64,000 nucleotides of DNA, taken from contig NW_004450401.1 of assembly GCF_000321225.1 (NCBI RefSeq), positions 3,131,967 to 3,195,966 of the forward strand, given 5' to 3'. Source of the stretch: Odobenus rosmarus divergens (Eukaryota; Chordata; Mammalia; Carnivora; Odobenidae). A program made the translations under genes and the position numbers. This document shows, piece after piece, positions 36,217 through 47,517 of the stretch. The notes under the pieces were generated by a model that was given only the letters and a program-made list of their open reading frames with translations, was not told the origin of the DNA and searched no databases. Within the stretch, counting starts at the first letter, position 1. Every line of letters starts with the position of its first letter.

Positions 36217-36243
36217 ATACATACATACATACATACATACATA
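36217..36243 (+). repeat. (TACA)n microsatellite
   Basis: Short tetramer array at the L1 tip tail, followed by TAAA units. Confidence 0.9.
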
Positions 36244-36308
36244 AATAAATAAAATTTAAAAAAATAAAAACACAATGGTCCAAAACCTTTGGGATGCAGC
36301 AAAAGCAG

Positions 36309-36486
36309 TTCTAAGAGGGAAGTTTATAGCAATACAGGCTTACCTCAAGAACCTCACTGTTTCCATTATAGTTAGCACGCCCTGTAACTCAATCTTCACA
36401 TGTACACACAGGTGTAAGTGACCAGGCGTCCATGCCCCCATTCCTTCTAAGAGGGAAGTTTATAGCAATACAGGCCTACCTCAAGA
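36309..36486 (+). other. Templated insertion inside L1: duplicated flank around copied distant sequence
   Basis: A 42-bp piece of L1 ORF2 occurs twice (36309-36350 and 36445-36486, one mismatch). Between the copies lies a 95-bp segment (36354-36448) about 94% identical to 33313-33407, some 3 kb to the left and in the same orientation. The shared bases TTCT join the copied segment to the second L1 copy. Confidence 0.8.
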
Positions 36487-36639
36487 AGCCAGAAAAAATC
36501 TCAAAAAAACAACCTAACCTAAAGGAGCTAGAAAAAGAGTAACAAACGAAACCCCAAACCAGCAGAAGGAATGAAATAATAAAGATTAGAGCAGAAATAA
36601 ATGATATAGAAAATAAAAAACAACAGATCAATGAAACCA

Positions 36640-36770
36640 GGAGCTGTTTCACCCCAGGTGGCCAGCCTCCTGAATAAAACTCATATTCCTTTCCAATCAA
36701 AACTCATCTTGCATGGGTGGTTCAGTGGTAGAATTCCCGCCTGCCAATCAAAACTCATCTCTTCTCAGGG
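36640..36770 (+). other. Non-L1 filler replacing an internal part of the L1
   Basis: L1 sequence stops after AATGAAACCAGGAGCTG and resumes at AATCGATCCCATTTACAAATG, skipping a large part of ORF2. The filler (CTCCTGAATAAAACTCATAT and on) looks like an LTR polyadenylation region. The tRNA-Gly(GCC) half later landed in it. Confidence 0.6.
36711..36745 (+). pseudogene. 5' half of tRNA-Gly(GCC), inserted with target-site duplication
   Basis: These 35 bases match nucleotides 1-35 of the mammalian glycine tRNA with anticodon GCC, with one difference. They include the whole acceptor 5' strand, D arm and anticodon 5' stem and stop at the anticodon itself. The 3' half is absent. A 17-bp direct repeat (CCAATCAAAACTCATCT) flanks it at 36693-36709 and 36744-36760; its first two bases overlap the tRNA end. 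There is no poly(A). The structure fits a tailless retropseudogene made from a cleaved tRNA half. It cannot be a working tRNA gene. Confidence 0.85.
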
Positions 36771-37598
36771 AATCGATCCCATTTACAAATGCACCAAAAA
36801 TAATAAGATACCTAGAAATAAACCTAACCAAAGAGGTAGAAGACCTGTACTCTGAAATTTAGAAAACACTGATGAAAGAAACTTAAGACGCCACAAAGAA
36901 ATGGAAAGAGATGCCATGTTCATGGATTGGAAGAACAAATATTGTTAAAATGTCTATACTACCCAAAGCAATCTACACATTTAATACAATCTCTATCAAA
37001 ATACCAACAGCATTTTTCACAAAACTAGAACAAAAAATCCTAAAATTTGTATGGAACCACAAAAGACCCTGAATAGCCAAAGCAGTTTTGAAAAAGAAAA
37101 GCAAAGCTGGAGGCATAACAATTCCAGACTTACAAAGCTGTAGTAATGAAAACAGTATGGTACTGGCACATAGACACATAGATCAATAGAACAAAATAGA
37201 AAACCCAGAAATGAACCCACTATTATATGGTCAACTAATCTTTGACAAAGCAGGAAAAACTAGGCAATGAGAAAAAGACAATCTCTTCCACAGATGGTGT
37301 TGGGAAAACTGGTCAGCTACATGCAAAAGAATGAAAGTGGACCACTTCTTATACCATACAAAAATAAATTCAAAATGGTTTAAAGACCTAAATGTGAGAC
37401 CTGAAGCCATTAAAATCCTAGAAGAGAGCACAGGCAATAACGTCTCTTGACATGAGCCATAGCAACATTTTTCTAGATGTGTCTCCCAAGATATGGGAAA
37501 TAAAAGCAAAAATAAACTATTGGGACTATATCAAAATAAAAGGAAACAATCAACAATCAACAGACCACCAGGTGCCTGCCTTCCAAATTATAATTTTT

Positions 37599-37722
37599 TG
37601 TCTAGGACTCGCCTCTTCCCCAATGATTAACCCCAGAGAATCACCCTTTTCAGGGGGACCCTGTTCCCTACCCATTGGGGTGAGACCTTATCCTGACACT
37701 TCAATAGGTCAACAAGTTACAA
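37599..37722 (+). repeat. Direct repeat, copy 1
   Basis: Roughly 85% like 38593-38716, both beginning TGTCT.GGACT.GCCTCTTC and ending ACAAGT.ACAAA. It lies just right of the long L1. Probably part of an LTR-type repeat; family not recognised. Confidence 0.65.
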
Positions 37723-37734
37723 AAGAGCAACAGA

Positions 37735-37916
37735 GGGCGCCTGGGTGGCTCAGATGGTTAAGCGTCTGCCTTCGGCTCAGGTCATGATCCCAGGGTCCTG
37801 GGATCGAGTCCTGCATCGGGCTCCCTGTTCCTTGGGAGCCTGCTTCTCCCTCTCCCTCTGTTTCTCATGAATAAATAAATAAAATCTTTAAAAAAAAAAA
37901 TTAAAATTAAAAAAAA
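37735..37916 (+). mobile_element. CanSINE, internally deleted
   Basis: Flanked by AAAAGAGCAACAGA; part of the CT-rich middle is missing. Confidence 0.92.
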
Positions 37917-38221
37917 AAAAGAGCAACAGAAGGCCACGGGAAAGCTGCACACACAGTAGAATGGAGCCCCTCTCATATCAGTCTCCTCATTCACCCCCAT
38001 ATGTGTCCTTCCCAGTCCCTGTAGAGGAAAATGCACATGTCCCAGCTCTAGAGAAGAGAGCCAGTGAGGAGGGGGTGGGCCATTCTAAAATCTGGCCTAT
38101 TCAACTCAATTCTTGGCATTCTTTTCTCTGTCACAGCTACTTTTCTACAGATAGAGGAAAGACCCCACACAGGGAGGGAAGATTCACTGATTTTAAAGAG
38201 TAAGCAGTATGGATAGGAAAT

Positions 38222-38560
38222 GTATTTGTTTCCTGTGGCTGACATAAATTACCACAAACTTGGTAAATTAAAACAATAGAAATGTATTCTCTCATGTTTC
38301 TGAAGGCCAGAAGTACGCTCCCTCCAAAGGCTCTAGGAGAGACTCCCTTCTTATCTTCCAGCTTCTGGTGGCTCCCGGTGTTCTTTGGCTCATGGCTGTG
38401 TCACTCCAATCTCTTATGAGGAAGGAGTGGGCCTCACCAGGCTGTCCCACAGCTCTGCTACTAACTTTAATAGTAAAAGAAGTAAAGATTTCTGGCTCTG
38501 CTGGGTCTTCATTCCTTCATGTCCACAACTGGCTGAAATCCTTGGATGGAACATGCCTTT
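38222..38560 (-). mobile_element. MaLR-like LTR, antisense
   Basis: It begins TTTGTTTCCTGTGGCTGACAT and continues with the reverse complement of a MaLR LTR body (CTTCCAGCTTCTGGTGGCTC). The right boundary is unclear. Confidence 0.6.
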
Positions 38561-38592
38561 CTAAATTGCCACTGTCTCCCCTCCTCCCTTGT

Positions 38593-38716
38593 CTGTCTCG
38601 GACTTGCCTCTTCCCCAGTGATTAACCCCAGAAGACTAGCCTTTTCAGGGGTACCTGGCCCCCTTCATGGAAGTGAGACCTTATCCTGACACATTAATAG
38701 GGCAACAAGTCACAAA
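38593..38716 (+). repeat. Direct repeat, copy 2
   Basis: Second copy of the 37599-37722 sequence, about 1 kb to the right in the same orientation, directly after the MaLR-like LTR. Confidence 0.65.
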
Positions 38717-40157
38717 TTGGCACTATCTCCCATTCCCCTTTTTGAATGTTTGGACTTTACTGGCATTTGAGTTTGCAACCACTACTTCAACCCATTCTAG
38801 TAGTCAAACAAAGAAGAAAATACATTCATTTATTCATCCAACAAGTATTTATTGCACACGTATTTTGTGCAAGCCATTGTTCCAAGCTCAAGAGATAGAT
38901 ACAAGTGTGGTAGATTATATTCTTTGCTCACAATTATTTATTCCCTTCTTGAGCATGGCTTCCTAGCAATAGAAGAATACATTCATGCCCCTTTTCCTGT
39001 GGCTTAGCAGAGCCTCCCAACAGAGTAGTGGGAGTATACTTTGGCCTTGGCCTGTGACTCGCTTTGGCCAGTGGGATGCAGGTGGTTGTGACAAGCATGC
39101 AGGCTTTAAATGTGCCTGCATAGTTTGGTTTCCTTCTTGTGTTTCTGTACTTCAGCCTAAGTCCAGAAATGAGAGATGCTAGAGCTGACTTACTATGAAT
39201 ACAATAGGTGCACAGTAACTATTTATTGGATGGATAGAAATGGGAAGAAAATAATAAAACCTACACTCATGTATCTTCCACTTAGTTTTAACAATTTGGG
39301 TATAAAAATATTCTATTTCCAGGGTCTGTTGCTTCAACTGCAGATTGAGAGGTATAATTATATTCTTCCCTGGTGGAGGAGAGAGGGTGATCCAGGCACA
39401 TAATAGTATCTCAGTGAACTTCTTCCTTCTCCTCTCCTAGACTATCCCATACCCCAGTTTGGCCAAAACCCAGCAAACTTCTCAGCCTGCATGCCCTCTG
39501 AAGCCTTCACAGAGATGGAGAACCCATATGAAAGGGGCATCTTTCCATCTTCACGGTTCTAGAACCTGCAGATGACCTCCTGGTAGGTCTGATCTCTGAG
39601 CCCTATCTTGTCTCAGGAATGGGGCACTGGGGGCTGGGTCCCAAAGCAGCTGAGCAGGCCTTCCCCTATGCAACCTGGGGCCACTGAAGGCTTCTCTCCT
39701 TCCTGCCTGCCTTCCTCTGCCACCTTCTCAGGTCCAGAAGTCTCTAAACCAAGCTGCTCCCCTCCTTCCCACTCTCCCTCCTGTGGGTTTCTGGGCACCA
39801 CCATTCCATCCCTGGGCAGACAATGGGGCAGAAGGGCATTGTAGATTCAAAGCGGAGACCAACATCCCTTTTCAAGGCTGAGGTTAACAATTTGGTTGAT
39901 CCCTTTGCATAATCATTGGGCACTCCCTCTGAATGTTCTTAGGCTCCAGAAAGCTCTTATAAGGGGGTCTGTGGCTTACCTCCTGCCCCTTGCCACTCAC
40001 TGTGTGGGAGCATCTTGACTCTTTCCCTGGAGGCATATGACAAGTCTTGCTGAAACATTACCCAGAGCAACAATCATATGGGGGCAAGGAGGAATGTCTA
40101 GTTCAATGCTGGCTCTCAGACTGGTAATCAAGCATCCAATTTAGACTGGTGGAGTTC
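38717..40157. other. Intergenic, no gene
   Basis: An L2-like piece lies near 38830-38910. An exon-like block at 39441-39577 has a CTCCTCTCCTAG acceptor but no recognisable protein. Confidence 0.35.
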
Positions 40158-40315
40158 TTTCTTTTTCTTTTTTTTAGAGAGAGAGTGAGAGAACGAGTGT
40201 GAGAGTGGGGGGAGGGGCAGAGAAACCATCTTAGGCAGGTTCCACATCAGCTCAATGTGGGGCTCAATCTCACAACCCTGAGATCATGACCTGAGCCAAA
40301 ATCAAGAGTTGGACA
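40158..40315 (-). mobile_element. CanSINE, head missing
   Basis: Tail, CT-rich body and GATCATGACCTGAGCC are present; similarity stops at GAGTTGGACAT before the head. Confidence 0.85.
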
Positions 40316-41629
<1,314 letters not shown>

Positions 41630-41945
41630 CTACATCACCTTCGTGAAAGACGAGACCCTGACCCTAGTCATCCCACAAGTGAAAGCTGATCAACATCAGC
41701 ATTGTCACTCTGTCTGATGCTTTTAGTGGCTACCCAATCCTTGTTTCCAAACTCCTTCAGCTTATCCAGGATGTGCTCCAAGGTGCTAGAAAGGTCTGGG
41801 GCTGCCTAAGCCAGGGCTGGGCCTTTCAAAACCATTGACAGAACCACCACCAGGAGTCAGAGCAACAAAATGATCCTCATGGTGGGGCCGGAGGGGCACT
41901 CTGGATCAGTAGTAGGACAGCATGGGTGAGCCTTACTTTTTATAG
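41630..41945 (-). pseudogene. APOC1 pseudogene, apparently processed
   Basis: Starting at an ATG at 41880-41878, the minus strand reads a signal peptide like that of apolipoprotein C-I (LVVVLSMVLKGPALA), then APDLSSTLE and DKLKEFGN, with the expected order and spacing. Codon 8 is TGA and codon 25 is TAG. Four codons are missing after FGN. Frame is lost after the stop at 41685-41683, although a stretch like SETFRKVKEKL is still recognisable near 41650. Signal peptide and mature region are contiguous, where I expect an intron in the parent, so this looks like a retrocopy. ApoC-I is a small plasma lipoprotein protein; this copy cannot make it. A TATAAAAAG lies 56-64 bp upstream of the ATG, so part of the parental promoter may also be present. 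Confidence 0.8.
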
Positions 41946-42244
41946 CTACCTTCTTGGCAAGAGACTCTTCAAGTTAAATATACTTCACGTTTGTCTGGGA
42001 AGATAAAGGCATTAAATTACCATTACGCTCTTAGCAGGAGCAAGACTGTACTCACTCTTCTTGTAGTCAGACTCCTTCCATCCTTCCATTCCAAAGGTGT
42101 CTTCCACTGCATCCCTTAGGGTGAGATTTATGGCAATTTACCCACATTCTTTGAGTTGGTTGAGGTTTGGGATATACTACTTGCCCAGTTCTGGTGATGC
42201 TGGGACAAAGACAATTCTGAAACTTGAAAAGATGGAAATCAACT
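41946..42244. other. Intergenic between APOC1 relic and L1
   Basis: Nothing recognised. Confidence 0.4.
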
Positions 42245-42915
42245 TTCTTTTTTTTATTGAATTACATTTGACATAAAACATGTGAGTTTGAAGTGCACAA
42301 CAGGTTGATTTGATGCATTTATATATTGTAATATGATTATCATTGTGGTGATAATTGGCACCTCTATCATGTCACATAGTTCTCATTTCTTTTTTGTGGT
42401 GGGAACAACCAAGGTCTAGTCTCTTATCAATTTTGATTAATATAATACAATGTTATTGTCCATATGCTGTGCATTGGATTTCCAGGACTTCTCCTGCCTA
42501 CTGGTTGCAGATTTGGACCCTAAGCAAAATCTCTCCTGTTTTCCCACACCCCAGCCCATGGTAACTGCTATTTTAGTCTTGGTTTTTATGAGTTTGGATC
42601 TTTTGGATTCCACATGTAGGTGATATCCTACAGTATTTGTCTTTCATGGTCTGATTTACCTCACTTGGTATAATGCCTCCAAGTTCCATCCATGTTGTCA
42701 AAGACTGCAGGATTTACTTCTGTCCCATGGCTGATTAATATTCATATATATATATATATACCTGTGTATACATATATATATGTACATACACACACACACA
42801 CACATACACATACACATACCACAACTTCTTTGTCCATTTATCTGTTGATGGGCACTTGGGTTGTTCCCATGAGTCCTGGCTATTGCGAATGGTGCAATAA
42901 ACATGGGAGTGCATT
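42245..42915 (-). mobile_element. L1 fragment, antisense
   Basis: TTTATTGAATTACATTTGAC through ACATGGGAGTGCATTT is the reverse complement of an L1 3' region. It contains a TA/CA microsatellite. Confidence 0.8.
42742..42819 (+). repeat. Compound TA/CA microsatellite
   Basis: (TA)n, an interruption with TGTGTATACA, again (TA)n, then (CA)n with TACA interruptions, inside an L1. Confidence 0.93.
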
Positions 42916-42985
42916 TAAAAAAAAAAAAAAGGCATAGAATGGCTGGATGGATTTAAGAAAGGAAAAAAACAAAAACAAAAAACGA

Positions 42986-43191
42986 GGGACCCTGGGTGGC
43001 TCAGTTGGTTAGGTGTCTGCTTTTGGCTCAGGTCATGATCTCAGGGTCCTGGGATCAAGCTTTGCATCGGGCTCCCTGCTCAGTGGGAAGCCTGCTTCTT
43101 CCTCTCTCACTCCCCCTGCTTTTGTTCCCTCTCTCACTGTGTCTCTCTCTGTCAAATAAATAAATAAAATCTTTATTAAAAAAAAAAAAGA
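42986..43191 (+). mobile_element. CanSINE, chimeric at the inverted-duplication edge
   Basis: The 5' third is a distinct copy. From 43070 on it equals the reverse complement of the SINE at 45034-45240. Confidence 0.88.
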
Positions 43192-43304
43192 AATGCAACC
43201 GAGGGGCACCAGGGTGGCTCAGTTGGTTAAGCGCCCGCCTTTGGCTCAGGTCATGATCTTGGGGTCCTGGGATTGGGCCTCACTTTTGGCTCTGCCCCTC
43301 CACC
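43070..43304 (+). repeat. Left arm of a 235-bp inverted duplication
   Basis: The reverse complement matches 44920-45155 almost base for base. The match includes a SINE 3' half, its A-tail, the L1-derived junction GCAACCGAGG and the head of a second SINE. Left of 43070 the SINE continues but diverges, so the junction falls within SINE homology. Confidence 0.85.
43200..43304 (+). mobile_element. CanSINE head, part of the inverted duplication
   Basis: Truncated copy ending CTGCCCCTCCACC, equal in reverse to the SINE at 44877-45025. Confidence 0.85.
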
Positions 43305-44600
43305 AAAAACAAAACAAGATCCAACTACATCCTGTCTACAAGAAATTCACTTCAGCTTCATGACACACATAGGTTCAAGGTGAAGGAATAGAAAAAGACA
43401 TTTCATCTAAGTAGAAACCAAAAGAGAGCAGGGTACTATATTTATACCAAACAAAACAGACTTAAGTCAAAAACTGTAACAAGAGACAAAGGTCATTATA
43501 TAATGATAAAAGGATCAATTCCTCAGGGACATATAGCAGTTGCAAATATTTATGTACCCAATATCACAGCAGTTAAATATATTAGGCAAATGCTAACTGA
43601 TCTGAAAGGAGAAATAAAGAATATTTCTTTCAACAAAAGATAGCTCATTCAGACAGAAAATCAGTAAGGAAACATTGGACTTAGAATGAACTATAGAAGA
43701 AGTGGATAAATTCCTAGACACATACAACTTACCAAGACTGAATTATGAAAAAAATAGAAAATCTGAACAGACCAATAATTAAGTAAGGAGACTGAATCAG
43801 TAATTAAAAATTTCCAACAAAGAAAGCCCAGGACCAGAATTCTCCATGGAGAATTCTACCAAACCCTTAAAGAATTAATGCCAATACTTCTTGAATGTCC
43901 AAAAAATTAAAGAGGAAGGAACACTCACTTCCAAATTCATTTTAAGAGGCCAGCATTACCCTGATACCAAAACCAGATAAGGACACTAAAAAAAAGAAAG
44001 CAACAGACCAATATTCCTGATGAATATAAATGCAAAATTCTCAACAAAATATTAGCACATCGAATTCTACAGCACATTAAAAGGATCATACACCATGATC
44101 AAGTGGGTTTTATCCCTGGGATGTAAGGATAATTCAACAGATGCAAACCAATAAATCTGATTTATCACATTAATAGAATGAAAGATAAGAATCCTATCAT
44201 CACCTCAATAGATGTAGAAAAAGCATTTGACAAAATACAATAACTTTCATGATAAAAACTCTCAATAAATTGGGTATGGAAGGAACATATTTAAACATAA
44301 TAGAGACCATATATGACAAGCCAACAACTAACATTGTATTTGACGGTGAAAGGTTGAAAGCTTTTCCTCTAAATCAGAAACAAAACAAGGGTGCCCCTCT
44401 CACCACCTAGTCAATATAGTGCTGGAAGTCTTAGCCAGAGCAACTAGGCAAGGAAAAAAAAAAGACAAATTGGAAAGAAGTAAAATTGTCTTTGCAGATG
44501 TTATATATATGTTATATGTTATATATATTACAGATGTTATATATAAAAAAAATCCTAAAGACTCCACCAAAAAACGGTTAGAACTAATCAACAAATTCAG

Positions 44601-44808
44601 GGTGCCTGGGTGGCTCAGTTGGTTAAGCATCTGACTCTTGATTTCAGCTCAGGTCATGATCTAGGGGTTGTAGGATGGAGCCCCACATGGGGCTCCATGC
44701 TCAGCAGGGAGTCTGTTGAGACTCTCTCTCTCCCTCTCTGCCCCTCCCCCCTGTGCACACACACGCTTTCTCTCTCTCTCTCAAATAAATAAATCTTAAA
44801 AAAAAAAA
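44601..44808 (+). mobile_element. CanSINE, older subfamily, in L1
   Basis: Flanked by AGAACTAATYAACAAATTCAG. Confidence 0.93.
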
Positions 44809-44876
44809 AGAACTAATTAACAAATTCAGTAAAGTCGCAGGATACAAAATCAACACAGAAATCAGTTGCATTTCTT

Positions 44877-45025
44877 TTTTTTTAAGATTTCATTTATTTA
44901 TTTGAGAGAGAGAGCATGAACAGGTGGAGGGGTAGAGCCAAAAGTGAGGCCCAATCCCAGGACCCCAAGATCATGACCTGAGCCAAAGGCGGGCGCTTAA
45001 CCAACTGAGCCACCCTGGTGCCCCT
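44877..45025 (-). mobile_element. CanSINE in L1, shortened
   Basis: Target sequence GTTGCATTT on both sides. Another SINE follows in the right-hand duplicate. Confidence 0.9.
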
Positions 45026-45155
45026 CGGTTGCATTTTTTTTTTTTTAATAAAGATCTTATTTATTTATTTGACAGAGAGAGACACAGTGAGAGAGGGAAC
45101 AAAAGCAGGGGGAGTGAGAGAGGAAGAAGCAGGCTTCCCACTGAGCAGGGAGCCG
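44920..45155 (-). repeat. Right arm of the 235-bp inverted duplication
   Basis: Partner of 43070-43304, in opposite orientation and about 1.6 kb away. Here the segment is in its expected context: two minus-strand SINEs in an L1 with L1 target sequence between them. This arm is therefore the likely original. Confidence 0.85.
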
Positions 45156-45240
45156 GATGCGGGGCTCAATCCCAGGACCCTGGGATCATGACCTGAGCCG
45201 AAGGCAGATGCTTAACGACTAAGCCACCCAGGTGCCCCCC
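45034..45240 (-). mobile_element. CanSINE in L1
   Basis: Flanked by CCTCGGTTGCATTT, itself derived from the previous SINE's duplication. Confidence 0.93.
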
Positions 45241-45621
45241 TCGGTTGCATTTCTATACACTAACATTAAAATACCTAAAAAAGAAAGAAAATGAATCCAT
45301 TCATGATATCAAAAACAAAATACTCAGGAATAAATTTAACCAAAGAGGTGAAAGATCCATTCTGTACACTGAAAACTGTAAGACTTTGATGAAAGAAATT
45401 GAAGAAGACACAAATAAATGGGAATGTGTCCCAAGTGTTCAATGGACTAAAATAATTAATCTTGTTAAAATTTCCATACTATTCAAAGCCATCTATAGAT
45501 TTAATATAATCTCTATCAAAATTCTAATGGCATTTTTCACAGAAACAGAAAAACAAATACTAAAATTCATAGAAACCACAAAAGACCCCAAATAACCAAA
45601 GCAATCCTAAGAAAGAAGAAC

Positions 45622-45803
45622 AGGGGTGGCTGGGTGGCTTAACTGGTTGAGTGTCCAGCTCTTCATTTCGGCTCAGGTCATGATCTCATGGGTCATGAGA
45701 TTGAGCCCCTGCACTCCTCGGGGAGTCTGCTTGGGATTCTCTCCCTCTGCCCCTCCCCTGACTCATGCACACACATGCTCTCTCTAAAATAAATAAATAA
45801 AAG
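45622..45803 (+). mobile_element. CanSINE, older subfamily, in L1
   Basis: GGTGGCTGGGTGGCTTAACT head, CTCTCTAAAATAAATAAATA tail. Confidence 0.88.
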
Positions 45804-46597
45804 AACAAACAAAGAACAAAGCTGGAGGTATTACACTTCCTGATTTCAAACTATACTACAAAGCTATCATAATCAAAACAATATGATACTGGCATAGACA
45901 CATAGACCGATAGAACATAACTGAGAAATAAATCTTCACATTTAGGGTCAACTAAGGCCCCAAGAATACTCAATGGAAAAAAGATAATCTCTTCAATAAA
46001 TGCTGTTGGGAAAACTGAATAATCACATGCAGAAGAATAAAATTAGACCCCTATCTTACACCACTTGCAAGTTAACTCAAAATGGATTAAAGACTTAAAC
46101 ACAAGACCTGAAACTGTAAAACTCCTAGAAGAAAACATAGGGGAAAAACTCCTTGGCATTGGGCTTGGCCACAATTTTTCTGATGGGACACCAAAAAGCA
46201 CAAGCAACAAAAACCAAAACTCATTAAATGGGACTACAGCAAACTAACCTAAAAAACTGAACTCACTGAAACAGAGTAGACTGGTGGTTGCCAGGAATTG
46301 GTGGGTGGGGGTGGGAGAAATGGGGAGAGGTAGGTCAAAGAGTACAAACTTTCAGTTATAATAAGAATAAGTCCTGTGGATCTAATGTACAGTGGTGACT
46401 AGAGTTAACAATATCTTATTACATACTATACGAGAAAAAAATAAGTCAGGAAATGATGACATTACAGATATTCAGGAAATCAAGGTAAAAGTTAAATGAC
46501 TCTAAGAAGGCAAATAAATGATCTTTGTTTGGGTCTTCTACAAAGCACGTCTGACACCAGGAATCTTTTGCAAGGACTCTCAAAAAAGAAACCTGCA

Positions 46598-46791
46598 GGG
46601 CGCCTGGGTGGCTCAGTTGGTTAAACGACTGCCTTCGGCTCAGGTCATGATCCTGGAGTCCCGGGATCGAGTCCCGCATCGGGCTCCCTGCTCGGCGGGG
46701 AGTCTGCTTCTCCCTCTGACCCTCTTCCCTCTCGTGCTCTCTATCTCTCATTCTCTCTCTCTCAAATAAATAAATAAAATCTTTAAAAAAA
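46598..46791 (+). mobile_element. CanSINE
   Basis: Flanked by AAAAAAGAAACCTGCA. Confidence 0.94.
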
Positions 46792-46807
46792 AAAAAAGAA
46801 ACCTGCA

Positions 46808-47261
46808 AAGAAGTGAGGGAGGCAGAGTAGGACAGGGGAAGAAGCTAAGAGTATGAGTGGTTGCAGCTGAAGCCTAGGCTCCTTCTAATACCCCCTGCCC
46901 CTGCCAAAGCTCTAGAGGATGACCACCACCACAGGATGGCCCTCCTCTAGGCTTCAGTACCCCTGTATCAGTCTCACTGGCTGCCGGCCATGGTGAAGAA
47001 GGTGAACTCAGGTTAGCCAACAGCAATTCTCCAGAAGCAATTCTCTACAAGCAATTTTGAATAGGGGGCAGCTGTGAGCCCTTAGCCGCCAACATTCACT
47101 GCAGCCAGGGACTGGATGTGCCAGTAAGGGGTGCTGGGCAGGGCAGCAACATTGTCTACTCTGCAGATTGAGAGCCATTCTACAGGATGACCAGTCATTG
47201 ACCCAGGTCATTGACCAGAATAAAAGGGAGACTGCTCTCCATTAAAACAGACTTAAAGAGA
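46808..47261. other. Intergenic, nothing recognised
   Basis: Moderately GC-rich, no open frame of interest. Confidence 0.4.
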
Positions 47262-47452
47262 GGTGCCTGGGTGGCTCAGTCGGTTAAGCATCTGCCTTCG
47301 GCTCGGGTCATGATCTCAGGGTCCTGCGGTAGAGCACCTCCTTAGATTCCGTGCTCAGCAGGGAGTCTGCTTGAGGATTCTCTCTCCCTCTCCCTCTGCC
47401 CTCCCCCTGCTCACATGCTCTCTCTCTAAAAATAAATAAATCTTTAAAATAA
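47262..47452 (+). mobile_element. CanSINE
   Basis: Complete head, tail CTAAAAATAAATAAATC; target duplication unclear. Confidence 0.9.
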
Positions 47453-47517
47453 AATGAGTATATGTGAGTCCACTGTTGAATTTCTGTACTTGTTTATGTT
47501 TGCGGATTTTTATAATA

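Larger units (their letters stand above)
35956..36250 (+). mobile_element. Short young L1 3' tip hosting a CanSINE
   Basis: CATGGAACACTACATCAAAA and GTAATGTATGGTGATTAACA are the two parts of a carnivore L1 3' terminus, split by the CanSINE at 35993-36183. The tip itself interrupts ORF2 of the older L1, so three insertions are nested. Its tail has grown into a (TACA)n run at 36217-36243. Confidence 0.7.
34020..37565 (+). mobile_element. Long L1 copy, broken by several insertions
   Basis: It runs from the ORF1/ORF2 region (CAGCGGAAACTTTGCAGGCC) through ORF2 to GGGACTATATCAAAATAAAA. Interruptions: CanSINEs at 35116-35528 and 35993-36183, a short young L1 tip around the latter, the templated insertion at 36309-36486, and a non-L1 filler at about 36640-36770 that replaces a missing part of ORF2 and hosts the tRNA half. 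ORF2 is closed by many stops. Confidence 0.85.
43305..46440 (+). mobile_element. Large L1 copy with four SINEs inserted
   Basis: ORF2 relics run from AACTACATCCTGTCTACAAG past TTTATCCCTGGGATGTAAGG to AAACTCCTAGAAGAAAACAT and a 3' UTR with GGTTGCCAGGAATTGG. CanSINEs sit at 44601-44808, 44877-45025, 45034-45240 and 45622-45803. Stops and indels are frequent. Confidence 0.87.
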
